From Salinimicrobium terrae DSM 17865 (lineage in GTDB: Bacteria > Bacteroidota > Bacteroidia > Flavobacteriales > Flavobacteriaceae), in assembly GCF_000424665.1 (NCBI RefSeq), contig NZ_AUKI01000001.1, positions 48,834 to 112,833 on the forward strand: a stretch of DNA of 64,000 bases. The letters run 5' to 3'. The notes beneath the pieces were generated by a model. That model saw nothing but the letters and a program-made list of their open reading frames with translations. It was not told the DNA's origin and ran no database searches. The position numbers were made by a program, and so were the translations under genes. Below are positions 8,161 to 16,549 of this stretch, in pieces. Each line of letters begins with the position of its first letter. The first letter of the stretch is position 1.

Positions 8161-10857
8161 TTATAATCTTCTATCTCTTTCTCTTCTCTTCTCATATTTA
8201 ATATCTCTTAACAGGGAAGACTTGATCCCAATAAAGAAATTCCATTGTTTGTAAATGCCAAAAGGAGTCCAGCTAAAGGTCATTCTCCAGCTCTCGAGAT
8301 CCCTGCCAAACCTCAGTTGGGTATGGGTAAATCCCGTGTTGACAAAGTCATAACCCGAAGAAGCACCTACAGACCACTTGGGAGAAAGTTCCACATCTCC
8401 CGAAAACATCAAGGAGTGGGAGGAAATTTGGCCTTGGCGAGCATTGTTACTGTAGTTAAGTACATAAGCTAGCCTAAGGTCCCAGGGGATGTCAAAGTTA
8501 TACCAGCTGTTCTCACTCTCCTCATCCTCTTCGGGCATATTCTGCTCATGCTCATCATAAAAAGTGCCGTCAATGTCCATGTCTTTACCAAAGAGATCAT
8601 CGGGTCGTCCGCCATTTCTGAAAGTCTGATTTTCAAGCCGGTTTACATTCTCTTTTCCTCCTGAAAAATCCCGGCTTGAAAAGGAATATCCAAAACTAAC
8701 ATTTGCGTTGGTAAGCCGGAATAAACTTCCACCATTCTGAATATTTAGCGTATTGATTCGGCGGTTTTGATTGTTCAGAGCATAAATGTCCAGGTTGGTT
8801 CCAAAGTTAATATCCAATTTGTTTTGAACGACCGGAATACTTCCGCGGATACTAATAGGAGATAGTTTCAATGAATCTCCCGCCAAATTATAGGAAGTGC
8901 TTATATTAAGATTGTTAAGTAGTTTTACTTTTCGCGGTTCGGCATCTACCGAATCTTTCACCTTTGCTTCAAAAGTATTACTTAATGAAAGGCCAATAGA
9001 ACTGGAGAATATTTTTCCCGGGGGACCGTATAAGGTTCCCTGGAATCTGGAATATTCGACAATACGTTCTTCACGACCTTCAGTCTCCGGAATGATATAA
9101 TTATCATAATAATACCCAAACCCGGGATTTATATTATAACTTATAGATGGACGTATCATGTGCCGAATGGCCTGTAGTTTTCCATCTCCGCTAAAATTTT
9201 TGGTTCCGTAGATTGTGGTCCCAATACTAGTGTTGAAGTTGTAGGTGCGAAAGGAGTCAAAGCCACTCACTGTGTCGATGATCTCAAGGCGTGCATCCTC
9301 ATCGTAGGATCTTTTAAAGGTCCTGAAAACCCATGACTCGGTATAATTTGTTCCCGCACTTACACTTAAATAATTAAATAATTTAAAATTGGTGGTGAGC
9401 GGGATAGAATGCTGAGCTCCTAAGATGGCATTTTTGAACATTTCGGGTTGAAAGAAGAGGGAATCTGTAGTCTGAAATCTATTCTCTCCTCTAAAATTGT
9501 ACTGGAAATTAATGTTCTCTATGATACCTTTTTTGGCACCTATCTTGGGCTCAAATGGGTAAACTCGAGCCATGCTAGCCTGCACGGTAGGAAGCGTCAT
9601 ATTAATCTGTTCCGTATTGGTATTCTGGCTATGCGTCGCAGCGATGCTCAAGTTTACCTGAGGCTGGATGTTAAAAGTTTTTGAGTACGAAACCGAAGAG
9701 CTTAAGGTATTTGTCAACCGGTTTCCTGTGTTCATTTGGTTGGTAGAAGCCTGGTAATAGTCACTACTACCAAGGTTCACAGCTGCAGAGAACCTGGAGG
9801 AAGGATTTGCTTTTGAATCCTGGGCGTGGTTCCAGCGAAGGTTGTAAATAGTGGATTCAGAAAAATCTGGAAACCCTCTTTCACTGTTGATCAACTTTTC
9901 ATATCTAAAACTCACATTTCCCCTAAACCTGTAGCGAAGAGCATAGGAGGATTCCATCCTTAATCCATAACTCCCGTTGGTATAATAATCTCCCAGGACA
10001 GTAAGATCAACATAATCACTTATGGCAAAATAATAACCTCCATTTTGCAGATAGAAGCCGCGATTGTTGTCATCTCCAAAAGAGGGGATGATAAATCCTG
10101 AAGTTTGCTCATCGGTCATTGGGAAATATCCAAAAGGCAGACCCAATGGAGTAGGAACATCGGCAATATACATGTTTACAAGCCCCGAAACTATTTTCTT
10201 ATCGGGTACTAGTTTGATCCTTCTGGCGTAAAAATAGTAATCGGGATTCTCTTCATTGGGAGAGGTGGTAAACCTTACATTTTGCATGTAATAAACTGAA
10301 TCATTTTCCCTTTTAGTGATTTCCCCAAGCACTTTAAATTCTCCCTGGTCTGTACGGGAATTGAACACAAGAGCTTTTTCAGAATCGAAATTAAAACGAA
10401 TAGAATCGGGACGTACTACACTCTGGGCCTGGGTGAATACCGGCTTTTGAGTGTATACACCTGCCGTGTCAACAATTCCGTAGGCATAAACCTCATTCCG
10501 CTCATTGTCGAGAATGATTCGACCCGCAGTAATATTAATATCACCATAAGTGACTTCGGCATTGTTGTAAAGATAGATCCTGTTTTCGCGCGGACTTAAA
10601 CGCATATAGTCAACGGCCGTGTAAACAACTCTATCTGCAAGCATTTCATTCCGCGGTCTCACCGTATCTTGTTGTGTAAGACTTATAACGGGAACCGGAG
10701 CTTCTATAATAATGGAATCGAGTATTACTTGCACCGGTTCACGTTCTGCAGGAATGCGGATACCTTCATTTGTTTTGATTTCCTGTGCTGTAGATTTTGG
10801 GGCTAGAAAAAGCATAAAAATACAGCAGGAAAGTATGTAAAGTATCTTTGTTCGCAA
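8161..10857 (-). CDS. lptD: LPS-assembly outer-membrane protein LptD
   Basis: An 898-residue LptD/OstA-type protein that forms the outer-membrane translocon for lipopolysaccharide. The order is a signal peptide (ending APKSTAQ), an OstA-like beta-jellyroll at about residues 70-200 (YNNAEVTYGDINITAGRIIL) and a long beta-barrel with GLPFGYFPMTDEQTSGFIIPS near 240, ending in a Bacteroidota-style barrel (TFSWTPFGIYKQWNFFIGIK). The start is a TTG: an in-frame TAA lies three codons upstream, and the next ATG would cut the signal peptide in half. It is divergent from the amidase gene, and the two promoters overlap around the lptD start. Confidence 0.92.
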   Translation of the reverse strand: MRTKILYILSCCIFMLFLAPKSTAQEIKTNEGIRIPAEREPVQVILDSIIIEAPVPVISLTQQDTVRPRNEMLADRVVYTAVDYMRLSPRENRIYLYNNAEVTYGDINITAGRIILDNERNEVYAYGIVDTAGVYTQKPVFTQAQSVVRPDSIRFNFDSEKALVFNSRTDQGEFKVLGEITKRENDSVYYMQNVRFTTSPNEENPDYYFYARRIKLVPDKKIVSGLVNMYIADVPTPLGLPFGYFPMTDEQTSGFIIPSFGDDNNRGFYLQNGGYYFAISDYVDLTVLGDYYTNGSYGLRMESSYALRYRFRGNVSFRYEKLINSERGFPDFSESTIYNLRWNHAQDSKANPSSRFSAAVNLGSSDYYQASTNQMNTGNRLTNTLSSSVSYSKTFNIQPQVNLSIAATHSQNTNTEQINMTLPTVQASMARVYPFEPKIGAKKGIIENINFQYNFRGENRFQTTDSLFFQPEMFKNAILGAQHSIPLTTNFKLFNYLSVSAGTNYTESWVFRTFKRSYDEDARLEIIDTVSGFDSFRTYNFNTSIGTTIYGTKNFSGDGKLQAIRHMIRPSISYNINPGFGYYYDNYIIPETEGREERIVEYSRFQGTLYGPPGKIFSSSIGLSLSNTFEAKVKDSVDAEPRKVKLLNNLNISTSYNLAGDSLKLSPISIRGSIPVVQNKLDINFGTNLDIYALNNQNRRINTLNIQNGGSLFRLTNANVSFGYSFSSRDFSGGKENVNRLENQTFRNGGRPDDLFGKDMDIDGTFYDEHEQNMPEEDEESENSWYNFDIPWDLRLAYVLNYSNNARQGQISSHSLMFSGDVELSPKWSVGASSGYDFVNTGFTHTQLRFGRDLESWRMTFSWTPFGIYKQWNFFIGIKSSLLRDIKYEKRRERDRRL

Positions 10858-10877
10858 TGCTAGTTATGCTATTTTTG
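10848..10877 (+). promoter_or_regulatory. Promoter for the amidase/mlaD transcript
   Basis: TTG at 10848-10850, a 19-bp spacer and TATTTTTG at 10870-10877 match the Bacteroidota -33/-7 promoter (TTG, N17-23, TAnnTTTG). Predicted transcription start is near 10884, giving a leader of about 100 nt. The -33 element lies inside the first codons of the divergent lptD. Confidence 0.5.
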
Positions 10878-10904
10878 TATGGTGTGGCTCGTTTTTTGAA
10901 GTCT

Positions 10905-10912
10905 CAAAATTA
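10905..10912 (-). promoter_or_regulatory. -7 promoter element for lptD
   Basis: Minus-strand TAATTTTG matches TAnnTTTG. Transcription would start near 10898 and leave a 41-nt leader before the TTG start of lptD. A -33 TTG is not evident. Confidence 0.4.
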
Positions 10913-10983
10913 CATATATTTTTTAAGGAACCTTTTAGAGTTCAGGAAAAATAATAAGCGTTTTAATGAACCGTTATTTCAAT

Positions 10984-12102
10984 ATGAAAACGAACATTTT
11001 AGTCTTTTTGATATTTTTTACTACTATTAATTTCTCCCTGGCTGCTTCTGTTGGGGGAGATCCGCCGCGAGATCCTTTCGTAGTGGTATTAGACGCAGGC
11101 CATGGAGGTAAGGATCCGGGAAATAGCTGGAATGGATATTCAGAAAAGGATATTTCCCTCAATATAGCTCTACAGGTAGGAGCCGAACTTGAAAAAATTC
11201 CGGATGTAAAGGTTATCTACACTCGTAAATCTGATGTTTTTGTTACTCTTGCAGGAAGAGCCAATATTGCAAATAAGGCTGAAGCAGATCTTTTTGTTTC
11301 TATTCATATGAATGGTCATAGATCGCAAGCCCAGGGGACAGAGACTTTTGTATTAGGACTTCACCGAAATCAGGATAACCTCGAAGTAGCTATGCGGGAA
11401 AACCAGGTAATTTTTCTGGAGGAAGATTATGAAATGACCTATGATGGTTTTAATCCGAATTCACCTGAATCTTACATAGGCCTTACTCTTATGCAAGAGG
11501 AGTATCTCGACCAAAGCATCCTATTAGCAGATCTTATTCAAAAAAACTTCACGAATATTAATAAGAGAGTGAACAGGGGAGTGAAGCAGGCAGGATTCCT
11601 GGTGTTAAGAGAAACTTATATGCCGAGCGTCCTTGTTGAAGCAGGTTTTTTGAGCAATAAGGCTGAAGGAGCTTTCCTTAATAGTGCTGCGGGGCAATCT
11701 GCGATTTCAGCATCTATTGTAAGGGCAGTTAAGGATTATAAAAACTCGATTAATCATGATATTCTGGACAACTTGGAGGCCAATCCGCCCGTACAGCTTA
11801 CGCAGGAAACTGAGGAAATGCCTTTAGATGTTTATGACGGAATAACTTTTCGTGTACAATTGGCTGCCTCAGGTAAGAAGCTTGATCCTTCTTCCCGAAA
11901 TTTTAAAGGCTTAAAGCAGGTCTCAAGGAATAAGGAGGGAAAACTTTTTAAATATTATTATGGAGCTACTTCCAGTTTTTCGCAAATCCAGGATTTCCAT
12001 GAAATGGCAAAGCGCACAGGTTATCCTGACAGCTACATAGTAGCTTTTCGTGGAAATGAGAAGATCAGCGTTAATGAGGCGTTAAAAACAAAAACCAAAT
12101 AG
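10984..12102 (+). CDS. N-acetylmuramoyl-L-alanine amidase (Amidase_3) with SPOR-like tail
   Basis: A 372-residue zinc amidase that cleaves the peptide from peptidoglycan glycan strands in the periplasm during cell separation. It starts with a signal peptide (MKTNILVFLIFFTTINFSLA); an ATG 18 bp upstream would only add MNRYFN, so the ATG at 10984 was chosen. Amidase_3 motifs: VVLDAGHGGKDPG (first zinc His), an SEKD motif with the metal Glu, DLFVSIHMNGH, and LVEAGFLSNKAEG with the catalytic Glu. The last ~90 residues (FRVQLAASGKK to YPDSYIVAFRGNEKI) look like a SPOR-type repeat that binds denuded glycan. mlaD follows 55 bp downstream. Confidence 0.9.
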   Translation: MKTNILVFLIFFTTINFSLAASVGGDPPRDPFVVVLDAGHGGKDPGNSWNGYSEKDISLNIALQVGAELEKIPDVKVIYTRKSDVFVTLAGRANIANKAEADLFVSIHMNGHRSQAQGTETFVLGLHRNQDNLEVAMRENQVIFLEEDYEMTYDGFNPNSPESYIGLTLMQEEYLDQSILLADLIQKNFTNINKRVNRGVKQAGFLVLRETYMPSVLVEAGFLSNKAEGAFLNSAAGQSAISASIVRAVKDYKNSINHDILDNLEANPPVQLTQETEEMPLDVYDGITFRVQLAASGKKLDPSSRNFKGLKQVSRNKEGKLFKYYYGATSSFSQIQDFHEMAKRTGYPDSYIVAFRGNEKISVNEALKTKTK

Positions 12103-12157
12103 ACCTTCTTTACTAGATAAATTTTATATTTGTGCCTCATCAAACAGGACAATTTTT

Positions 12158-13108
12158 GTGAAATATACTAAAGAGGTAAAAACCGCTCTTCTGGCCATTG
12201 TTGCCATTCTTTTATTTATTTTTGGATACAGCTTTTTAAAAGGTAAAAACTGGTTTGATTCCAGTAGAACGTTCTATGCCGTCTATAGTGATGTGGAAGG
12301 ACTTTCACCTTCATCCGCTGTTACTATTAATGGCCTTAGGGTGGGTAATGTCACCAAAATTGGATTTCTTGATGTCTCCGGGAGACTGGTAGTGACTTTT
12401 TCTGTTGATAATGATTTTCCTTTTTCTGAAAATAGCGTAGCCCAAATATATGGGGGTGGACTCATTGGAGGTAAATCGCTTGCCATTATTCCCGAATATG
12501 AACCGGGAAATATTGCAGTGTCGGGAGATACGCTTCCCGGTGAAATAGAAGAGGGGCTACTTGAACTGGTAAACGAAAGGCTTACTCCGCTGCAGGAAAA
12601 AATAGAAGATCTCATTGTAAGTGCAGATTCTTTAGTCAATTCTTTTAATGAAGTAATGAGCCCTGCCACGAGAAAAGATATAAAGAACAGTATTGCAAGT
12701 CTTAATGCAACAATGGTTTCCCTCAACAATTCGGCAAATACTGTAGAAGAGGTGTTGGACGAAAATGCTCCTAAACTTGACCGAACTTTTACCAATCTTG
12801 ATGAGATGGCTATAAACTTTAGTAACTTCTCAGATACCCTTGCTGAAGTTGATATACTTAAAATCACAGAGGAGCTTGAAGCTACAGTTGCTAACCTGGA
12901 AGAATTTTCTGAAAAAATGAACTCCGGCGAGGGAACAGCCGGAAAGCTTGTTAATGATCCTTCAGTTTACAATAATCTTGAAAGGGCAACAAATCAGCTT
13001 GATGCTTTGATACAGGACGTGAAATTGAATCCAAAACGTTACGTACATTTTTCTATCTTTGGGAAAAATCCGGGACCTTATTCGCCACCGGGAGATTCAT
13101 TAAAATAA
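12158..13108 (+). CDS. mlaD: MlaD/MCE-domain lipid-transport protein
   Basis: A 316-residue MCE protein anchored in the inner membrane by an N-terminal helix (ALLAIVAILLFIFGYSFL) and carrying the MCE domain at about residues 35-115 (FYAVYSDVEGLSPSSAVTINGLRVGNV, then IYGGGLIGGKSLAI). It is expected to form a hexameric ring that binds phospholipid for an MlaFEDB-like ABC system. The rest is helical (about 130-290) and ends with a GEGTAGKLVNDPSVYNNL motif common to this family. The start is a GTG. No ATPase or permease lies next to it; these must be elsewhere, or the cluster is split as is common in Bacteroidota. Confidence 0.88.
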   Translation: MKYTKEVKTALLAIVAILLFIFGYSFLKGKNWFDSSRTFYAVYSDVEGLSPSSAVTINGLRVGNVTKIGFLDVSGRLVVTFSVDNDFPFSENSVAQIYGGGLIGGKSLAIIPEYEPGNIAVSGDTLPGEIEEGLLELVNERLTPLQEKIEDLIVSADSLVNSFNEVMSPATRKDIKNSIASLNATMVSLNNSANTVEEVLDENAPKLDRTFTNLDEMAINFSNFSDTLAEVDILKITEELEATVANLEEFSEKMNSGEGTAGKLVNDPSVYNNLERATNQLDALIQDVKLNPKRYVHFSIFGKNPGPYSPPGDSLK

Positions 13109-13118
13109 CCAACCAACC

Positions 13119-14468
13119 ATGCAGATCCTTGCACAAATCGTCTTTATCCTTGCTCTGGCAATTGGGATAGGTATTTTCGTTCGCAATATTCGGAGGATGA
13201 TTCGGAATATTAAATTAGGCCGGGAAATAGACCGGACCGACAATCCCGGGGCAAGATGGAGGAAAATGGCAAAAATTGCACTCGGCCAGTATAAAATGGT
13301 GCGCAGACCTGTCTCAGGAATCGTGCATGTTATTGTATACATAGGTTTTATCATCATCAACATTGAAGTTCTTGAAATTATTATTGACGGAATTTTTGGT
13401 ACCCATAGAATTTTTGCCTTTGCAGGTGAACCTTATCGTTACCTGATAGGTGCATTTGAAATTCTCGCACTTTTGGTTTTATTAGGAGTTATCATTTTTT
13501 GGATCAGGCGAAACGTAATGAACATCTATAGGTTCAGAGCCAGGGAGATTACAAGTTGGCCCAAGAATGACGCCAATTATATCCTCTATTTCGAAATGGT
13601 TTTGATGACCCTATTTTTGGTTATGAATGCGGCAGATTATCAATTGCAGTTAAATCTTGCTCCTCATTACGCCATGACAAGCGGGGAGATCGCAGGTGCT
13701 TTTCCGGTAAGTAGTTTTTTATTGCCACTGCTGGATGGATTTAGTAATTCTACACTTATTATTATTGAGAGAACCGCCTGGTGGTTGCATATTCTGGGGA
13801 TTCTTTTCTTCCTGAATTATCTCTACTACTCTAAACATCTTCATATTCTTCTGGCTTTTCCAAATGTCTATTATTCCAAAATAAGGCCGAAGGCAGAATT
13901 TGACAATATAGATGCTGTTACAAAAGAGGTTCAACTTATGATGGATCCTGATACAGATCCATTTGCCGCACCGGCAGAACCTGAAGGGGAAGCTGAGGGA
14001 GAGCCGGCAAAATTTGGCGCATCAGACATTTTCGATCTCAATACGGTGCAGTTGCTCAATTCCTATACCTGTACCGAATGTGGGCGTTGTACAGATCAAT
14101 GTCCGGCAAACAATACAGGTAAATTACTTTCTCCCAGAAAAATCATGATGGATACTCGTGACAGGTTAGAAGAGGTTGGAGAAAATATTAACAAAAATGG
14201 CAAGTTTGTAGATGATGGAAAACAACTCCTGGATGACTATATACAACGTGAGGAGATATGGGCCTGTACCACTTGTCAAATGTGTGTGGAAGCCTGTCCT
14301 GTTGGTATAGATCCTATGTCAATCATTGTGGAAATGAGAAGATATCTCATGATGGAGCAAAGTGCCGGACCGGCAGATCTGAACAATGCATTAAGCAATA
14401 TTGAGAATAATGGAGCTCCATGGCCCTATAACCAAATGGACCGCCTGAACTGGGCAACCGAAAATTAA
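13119..14468 (+). CDS. Membrane-bound [4Fe-4S] oxidoreductase subunit (HdrC/DsrK-like)
   Basis: A 449-residue protein with about six membrane helices in its first 260 residues (NarI/DsrM-like, for example AIGIGIFVRNI, IVHVIVYIGFIIINIEVLEIII) followed by a soluble dicluster ferredoxin domain. Both cluster motifs are complete: CTECGRCTDQCPANNTGK (about 319-336) and CTTCQMCVEACPVGIDP (about 385-401). An acidic linker (PAEPEGEAEGEPAK) joins the two. It most likely passes electrons between the quinone pool and the partner CCG-domain protein encoded 39 bp downstream. The specific electron donor is unknown; the pair is widespread in Bacteroidota. Confidence 0.85.
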   Translation: MQILAQIVFILALAIGIGIFVRNIRRMIRNIKLGREIDRTDNPGARWRKMAKIALGQYKMVRRPVSGIVHVIVYIGFIIINIEVLEIIIDGIFGTHRIFAFAGEPYRYLIGAFEILALLVLLGVIIFWIRRNVMNIYRFRAREITSWPKNDANYILYFEMVLMTLFLVMNAADYQLQLNLAPHYAMTSGEIAGAFPVSSFLLPLLDGFSNSTLIIIERTAWWLHILGILFFLNYLYYSKHLHILLAFPNVYYSKIRPKAEFDNIDAVTKEVQLMMDPDTDPFAAPAEPEGEAEGEPAKFGASDIFDLNTVQLLNSYTCTECGRCTDQCPANNTGKLLSPRKIMMDTRDRLEEVGENINKNGKFVDDGKQLLDDYIQREEIWACTTCQMCVEACPVGIDPMSIIVEMRRYLMMEQSAGPADLNNALSNIENNGAPWPYNQMDRLNWATEN

Positions 14469-14507
14469 TTACCAAACCGGCCTTTTCGAGGCTGCAATAA
14501 AGAAACA

Positions 14508-15299
14508 ATGGCAGAAAATATTAAAGTGCCAACAATGGCAGAATATATGGCCGAAGGAAAAAAACCCGAAGTTCTTTTTTGGGTTGGTTGCTCCGGAAGC
14601 TTTGATGACAGGGCAAAGAAAATAACAAAGGCTTTTGTGAGGTTGCTCAACAGGGCAAATGTAGATTTTGCTGTTCTTGGAACAGAGGAAAGTTGCACCG
14701 GTGATCCTGCAAAACGTGCCGGCAATGAATTTCTTTACCAAATGCAGGCTGCCGGAAATATTGAGGTATTAAATGGATATGAGATAAAGAAAATCGTCAC
14801 CACCTGTCCACATTGTTTTAATATTATGAAAAATGAATATCCTGGACTTGGAGGGAATTATGAGGTAATGCATCATACCACCTTTTTAAAGTCCCTGTTG
14901 GAAGAGGGGCGTCTTACCGTAGAGGGAGGAAAATTTAAAGGTAAAAGGATAACCTTTCATGATCCTTGTTATTTGGGTCGGGGAAATGGTATTTATGAAG
15001 CTCCTCGCGATTTACTGAGAAAGCTGGAAGTTGAGCTTGTGGAGATGAAAAGGTGTAAAAAAGATGCGATGTGTTGTGGTGCCGGAGGTGCCCAGATGTT
15101 CAAAGAACCCGAACCGGGAAAAGAAGATGTCAATGTCGCCCGCACAGAACAGGCAATAGAAGTAAAGCCGGAAGTAATCGCCGCAGGATGTCCTTTCTGT
15201 AACACAATGATGACAGATGGAGTTAAGGCAAAAAACAGGGAAGACAATATAGCTGTCATGGATATTGCCGAAATGATTGCAACTGCCGAAGATTTGTAG
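14508..15299 (+). CDS. CCG-domain Fe-S oxidoreductase (HdrB/GlcF-like)
   Basis: A 263-residue soluble protein with two cysteine-rich CCG domains. Visible motifs: WVGCSGSFDDRAKKI (about 26-40), TTCPHCFNIMKNEYP (about 98-112), ITFHDPCYLGRGNGIYE (about 149-165), a KKDAMCCGAGGAQMF block (about 184-198) and AGCPFCNTMMTDGVK (about 226-240). This arrangement matches HdrB and the C-terminal part of GlcF/LldE, which bind a non-cubane or [4Fe-4S] centre. It is the likely redox partner of the upstream membrane ferredoxin subunit. A strong terminator follows. Confidence 0.85.
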   Translation: MAENIKVPTMAEYMAEGKKPEVLFWVGCSGSFDDRAKKITKAFVRLLNRANVDFAVLGTEESCTGDPAKRAGNEFLYQMQAAGNIEVLNGYEIKKIVTTCPHCFNIMKNEYPGLGGNYEVMHHTTFLKSLLEEGRLTVEGGKFKGKRITFHDPCYLGRGNGIYEAPRDLLRKLEVELVEMKRCKKDAMCCGAGGAQMFKEPEPGKEDVNVARTEQAIEVKPEVIAAGCPFCNTMMTDGVKAKNREDNIAVMDIAEMIATAEDL

Positions 15300-15315
15300 G
15301 CAAGAGAAAAAGTAT

Positions 15316-15354
15316 AAAAAGGGGCTGTAAAATATGATTTTACAGCCCCTTTTT
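15316..15354. terminator. Bidirectional intrinsic terminator
   Basis: A perfect 13-bp stem (15321-15333 with 15337-15349, GGGGCTGTAAAAT and its complement) with a 3-nt loop is flanked by AAAAA on the left and TTTTT on the right. It can end transcription of the Fe-S operon (+) and of the convergent hypothetical gene (-). Confidence 0.9.
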
Positions 15355-15883
15355 ATCTTTGTTCCAATTTTAGTCTTGCTTCATTCGGCCTGATATTTCT
15401 CACCAGGATCAAAATTTCATCTTCCGTAAGTCCTTCTTCTATGTAATTTCCCTGTCTCCCTCGTAAATAGGCGTACTTTTCCAAGTTCGTCCTATACTGA
15501 AGCCAGGAGCTTTTCTTGTCTTTTTCCCCATAACCTTTTAAATAGGCAATAATCACCTGGTCGTCTGCAACCTTAATATGTTTTTGTTCATTGTACATGT
15601 GTAAAATCTCCATACCGTGCGAAATTCCCTGTTGCAGCATTTCAGAGTACGAATTCCCTCCCGATGCATAAACAGGTTCCAAATAGTAAGTACAAACAGG
15701 GGTAGTGATGGTATAGCAATATGATTCAACGTAATTGTTAAATTCGTCCCAGATGCTGCCCACTTCAATATGGATCTGTTTGTCCTCGCGTAACCATTCC
15801 GTAAGGTTATGGAGATGATTAGTTCCGCGAGAAAACCCCAACTTCTTTGCAATTTTAAAAAGTTCCTTTTCCTTATTTTCCAT
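15353..15883 (-). CDS. Hypothetical protein, 176 residues
   Basis: I do not recognise a family. The protein is soluble, has no signal peptide, begins with a short charged helix (MENKEKELFKIAKKLGF) and is rich in Tyr and Glu. A central region has paired short motifs (YCYTITTPVCTYYLEPVY, about 56-73). Codon use looks like that of neighbouring core genes, and the gene ends in the shared terminator, so it is probably real. It is transcribed alone and converges on the Fe-S operon. Confidence 0.6.
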   Translation of the reverse strand: MENKEKELFKIAKKLGFSRGTNHLHNLTEWLREDKQIHIEVGSIWDEFNNYVESYCYTITTPVCTYYLEPVYASGGNSYSEMLQQGISHGMEILHMYNEQKHIKVADDQVIIAYLKGYGEKDKKSSWLQYRTNLEKYAYLRGRQGNYIEEGLTEDEILILVRNIRPNEARLKLEQR

Positions 15884-16009
15884 AAGACAAAATTAGAGTA
15901 GAAAGTTTCTAAAATTATGATTTTTGTCAGCCTGTGGCAGTACTTTTGATGACAAAGTCTTAGAACCTTTATGAGAAGGAGAATAAGTGCAACTTTAACC
16001 TTCACAAAT

Positions 16010-16040
16010 TGGAATCCCGCTTTCAAATATGTTATTTTTG
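16010..16040 (+). promoter_or_regulatory. Promoter for the 161-aa gene and GH3 fusion gene
   Basis: TTG at 16010-16012, a 20-bp spacer and TATTTTTG at 16033-16040 fit the Bacteroidota consensus. Transcription would start near 16047, leaving a leader of about 17 nt, and this rules out the upstream in-frame ATG at 15971 as the start of the downstream gene. Confidence 0.6.
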
Positions 16041-16063
16041 TAATTCTAAATTTATCCAAATTA

Positions 16064-16549
16064 ATGTACGTTCCATTTGAATCTTTACCCGAGAGTTCCA
16101 GAGTTTGGATCTTTCAGGCAAATCGCTCTTTTACAGAGGAAGAGCAGACCGAAATTAAAGAAAAACTTCAGGCTTTTATTGAGCAATGGACTGCCCACGG
16201 TGCCAATCTTCAGGCTTCTTATGAGATGCGCTATAAACGATTTATTATTCTTGCTCTTGATCAAAAAATGAATGCTGCCACAGGTTGCTCCATTGATGAA
16301 TCTGTACGATTTGTTCAGCAGTTGGAAAAAGAATACAATGTTGATCTTCTGGACAAGATGAATGTTTCCTTTAAACAGGGAGAATTTGTTGCTTATAAGA
16401 CGCTCACAGATTTCAGAAAGATGGCTAAAGACAAAGCGGTTTCTCCAAAAACCATTGTTTTTAATAACCTCGTAAACAATAAAGCTGAATATCTTTCAGA
16501 TTGGGAAGTTCTTGCATCTGAAAGCTGGCACAAGCGTTTTCTAAATTGA
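16064..16549 (+). CDS. Conserved Bacteroidota protein (often mislabelled ABC transporter ATPase)
   Basis: A 161-residue soluble protein beginning MYVPFESLPESSRVWIFQAN. Similar proteins are conserved in Bacteroidota and are often labelled ABC transporter ATPase, but no Walker A, signature or Walker B motif is visible here, so that label is not supported. Repeated aromatic positions and motifs such as SYEMRYKRFIILALDQ (about 53-68) suggest a compact alpha/beta domain. Its stop overlaps the start of the GH3/beta-lactamase gene by one base (TGATG), so the two are translationally coupled; a role linked to wall turnover is only inference. Confidence 0.7.
   Translation: MYVPFESLPESSRVWIFQANRSFTEEEQTEIKEKLQAFIEQWTAHGANLQASYEMRYKRFIILALDQKMNAATGCSIDESVRFVQQLEKEYNVDLLDKMNVSFKQGEFVAYKTLTDFRKMAKDKAVSPKTIVFNNLVNNKAEYLSDWEVLASESWHKRFLN

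Noticed and set aside
10966..10983. An ATG 18 bp upstream as amidase start
   Set aside because: It would place charged residues (MNRYFN) before a complete signal peptide; the next ATG gives a normal one.
15971..16063. An extended N-terminus for the 161-residue protein
   Set aside because: The strong promoter at 16010-16040 lies inside this stretch, so it cannot be translated from that transcript.
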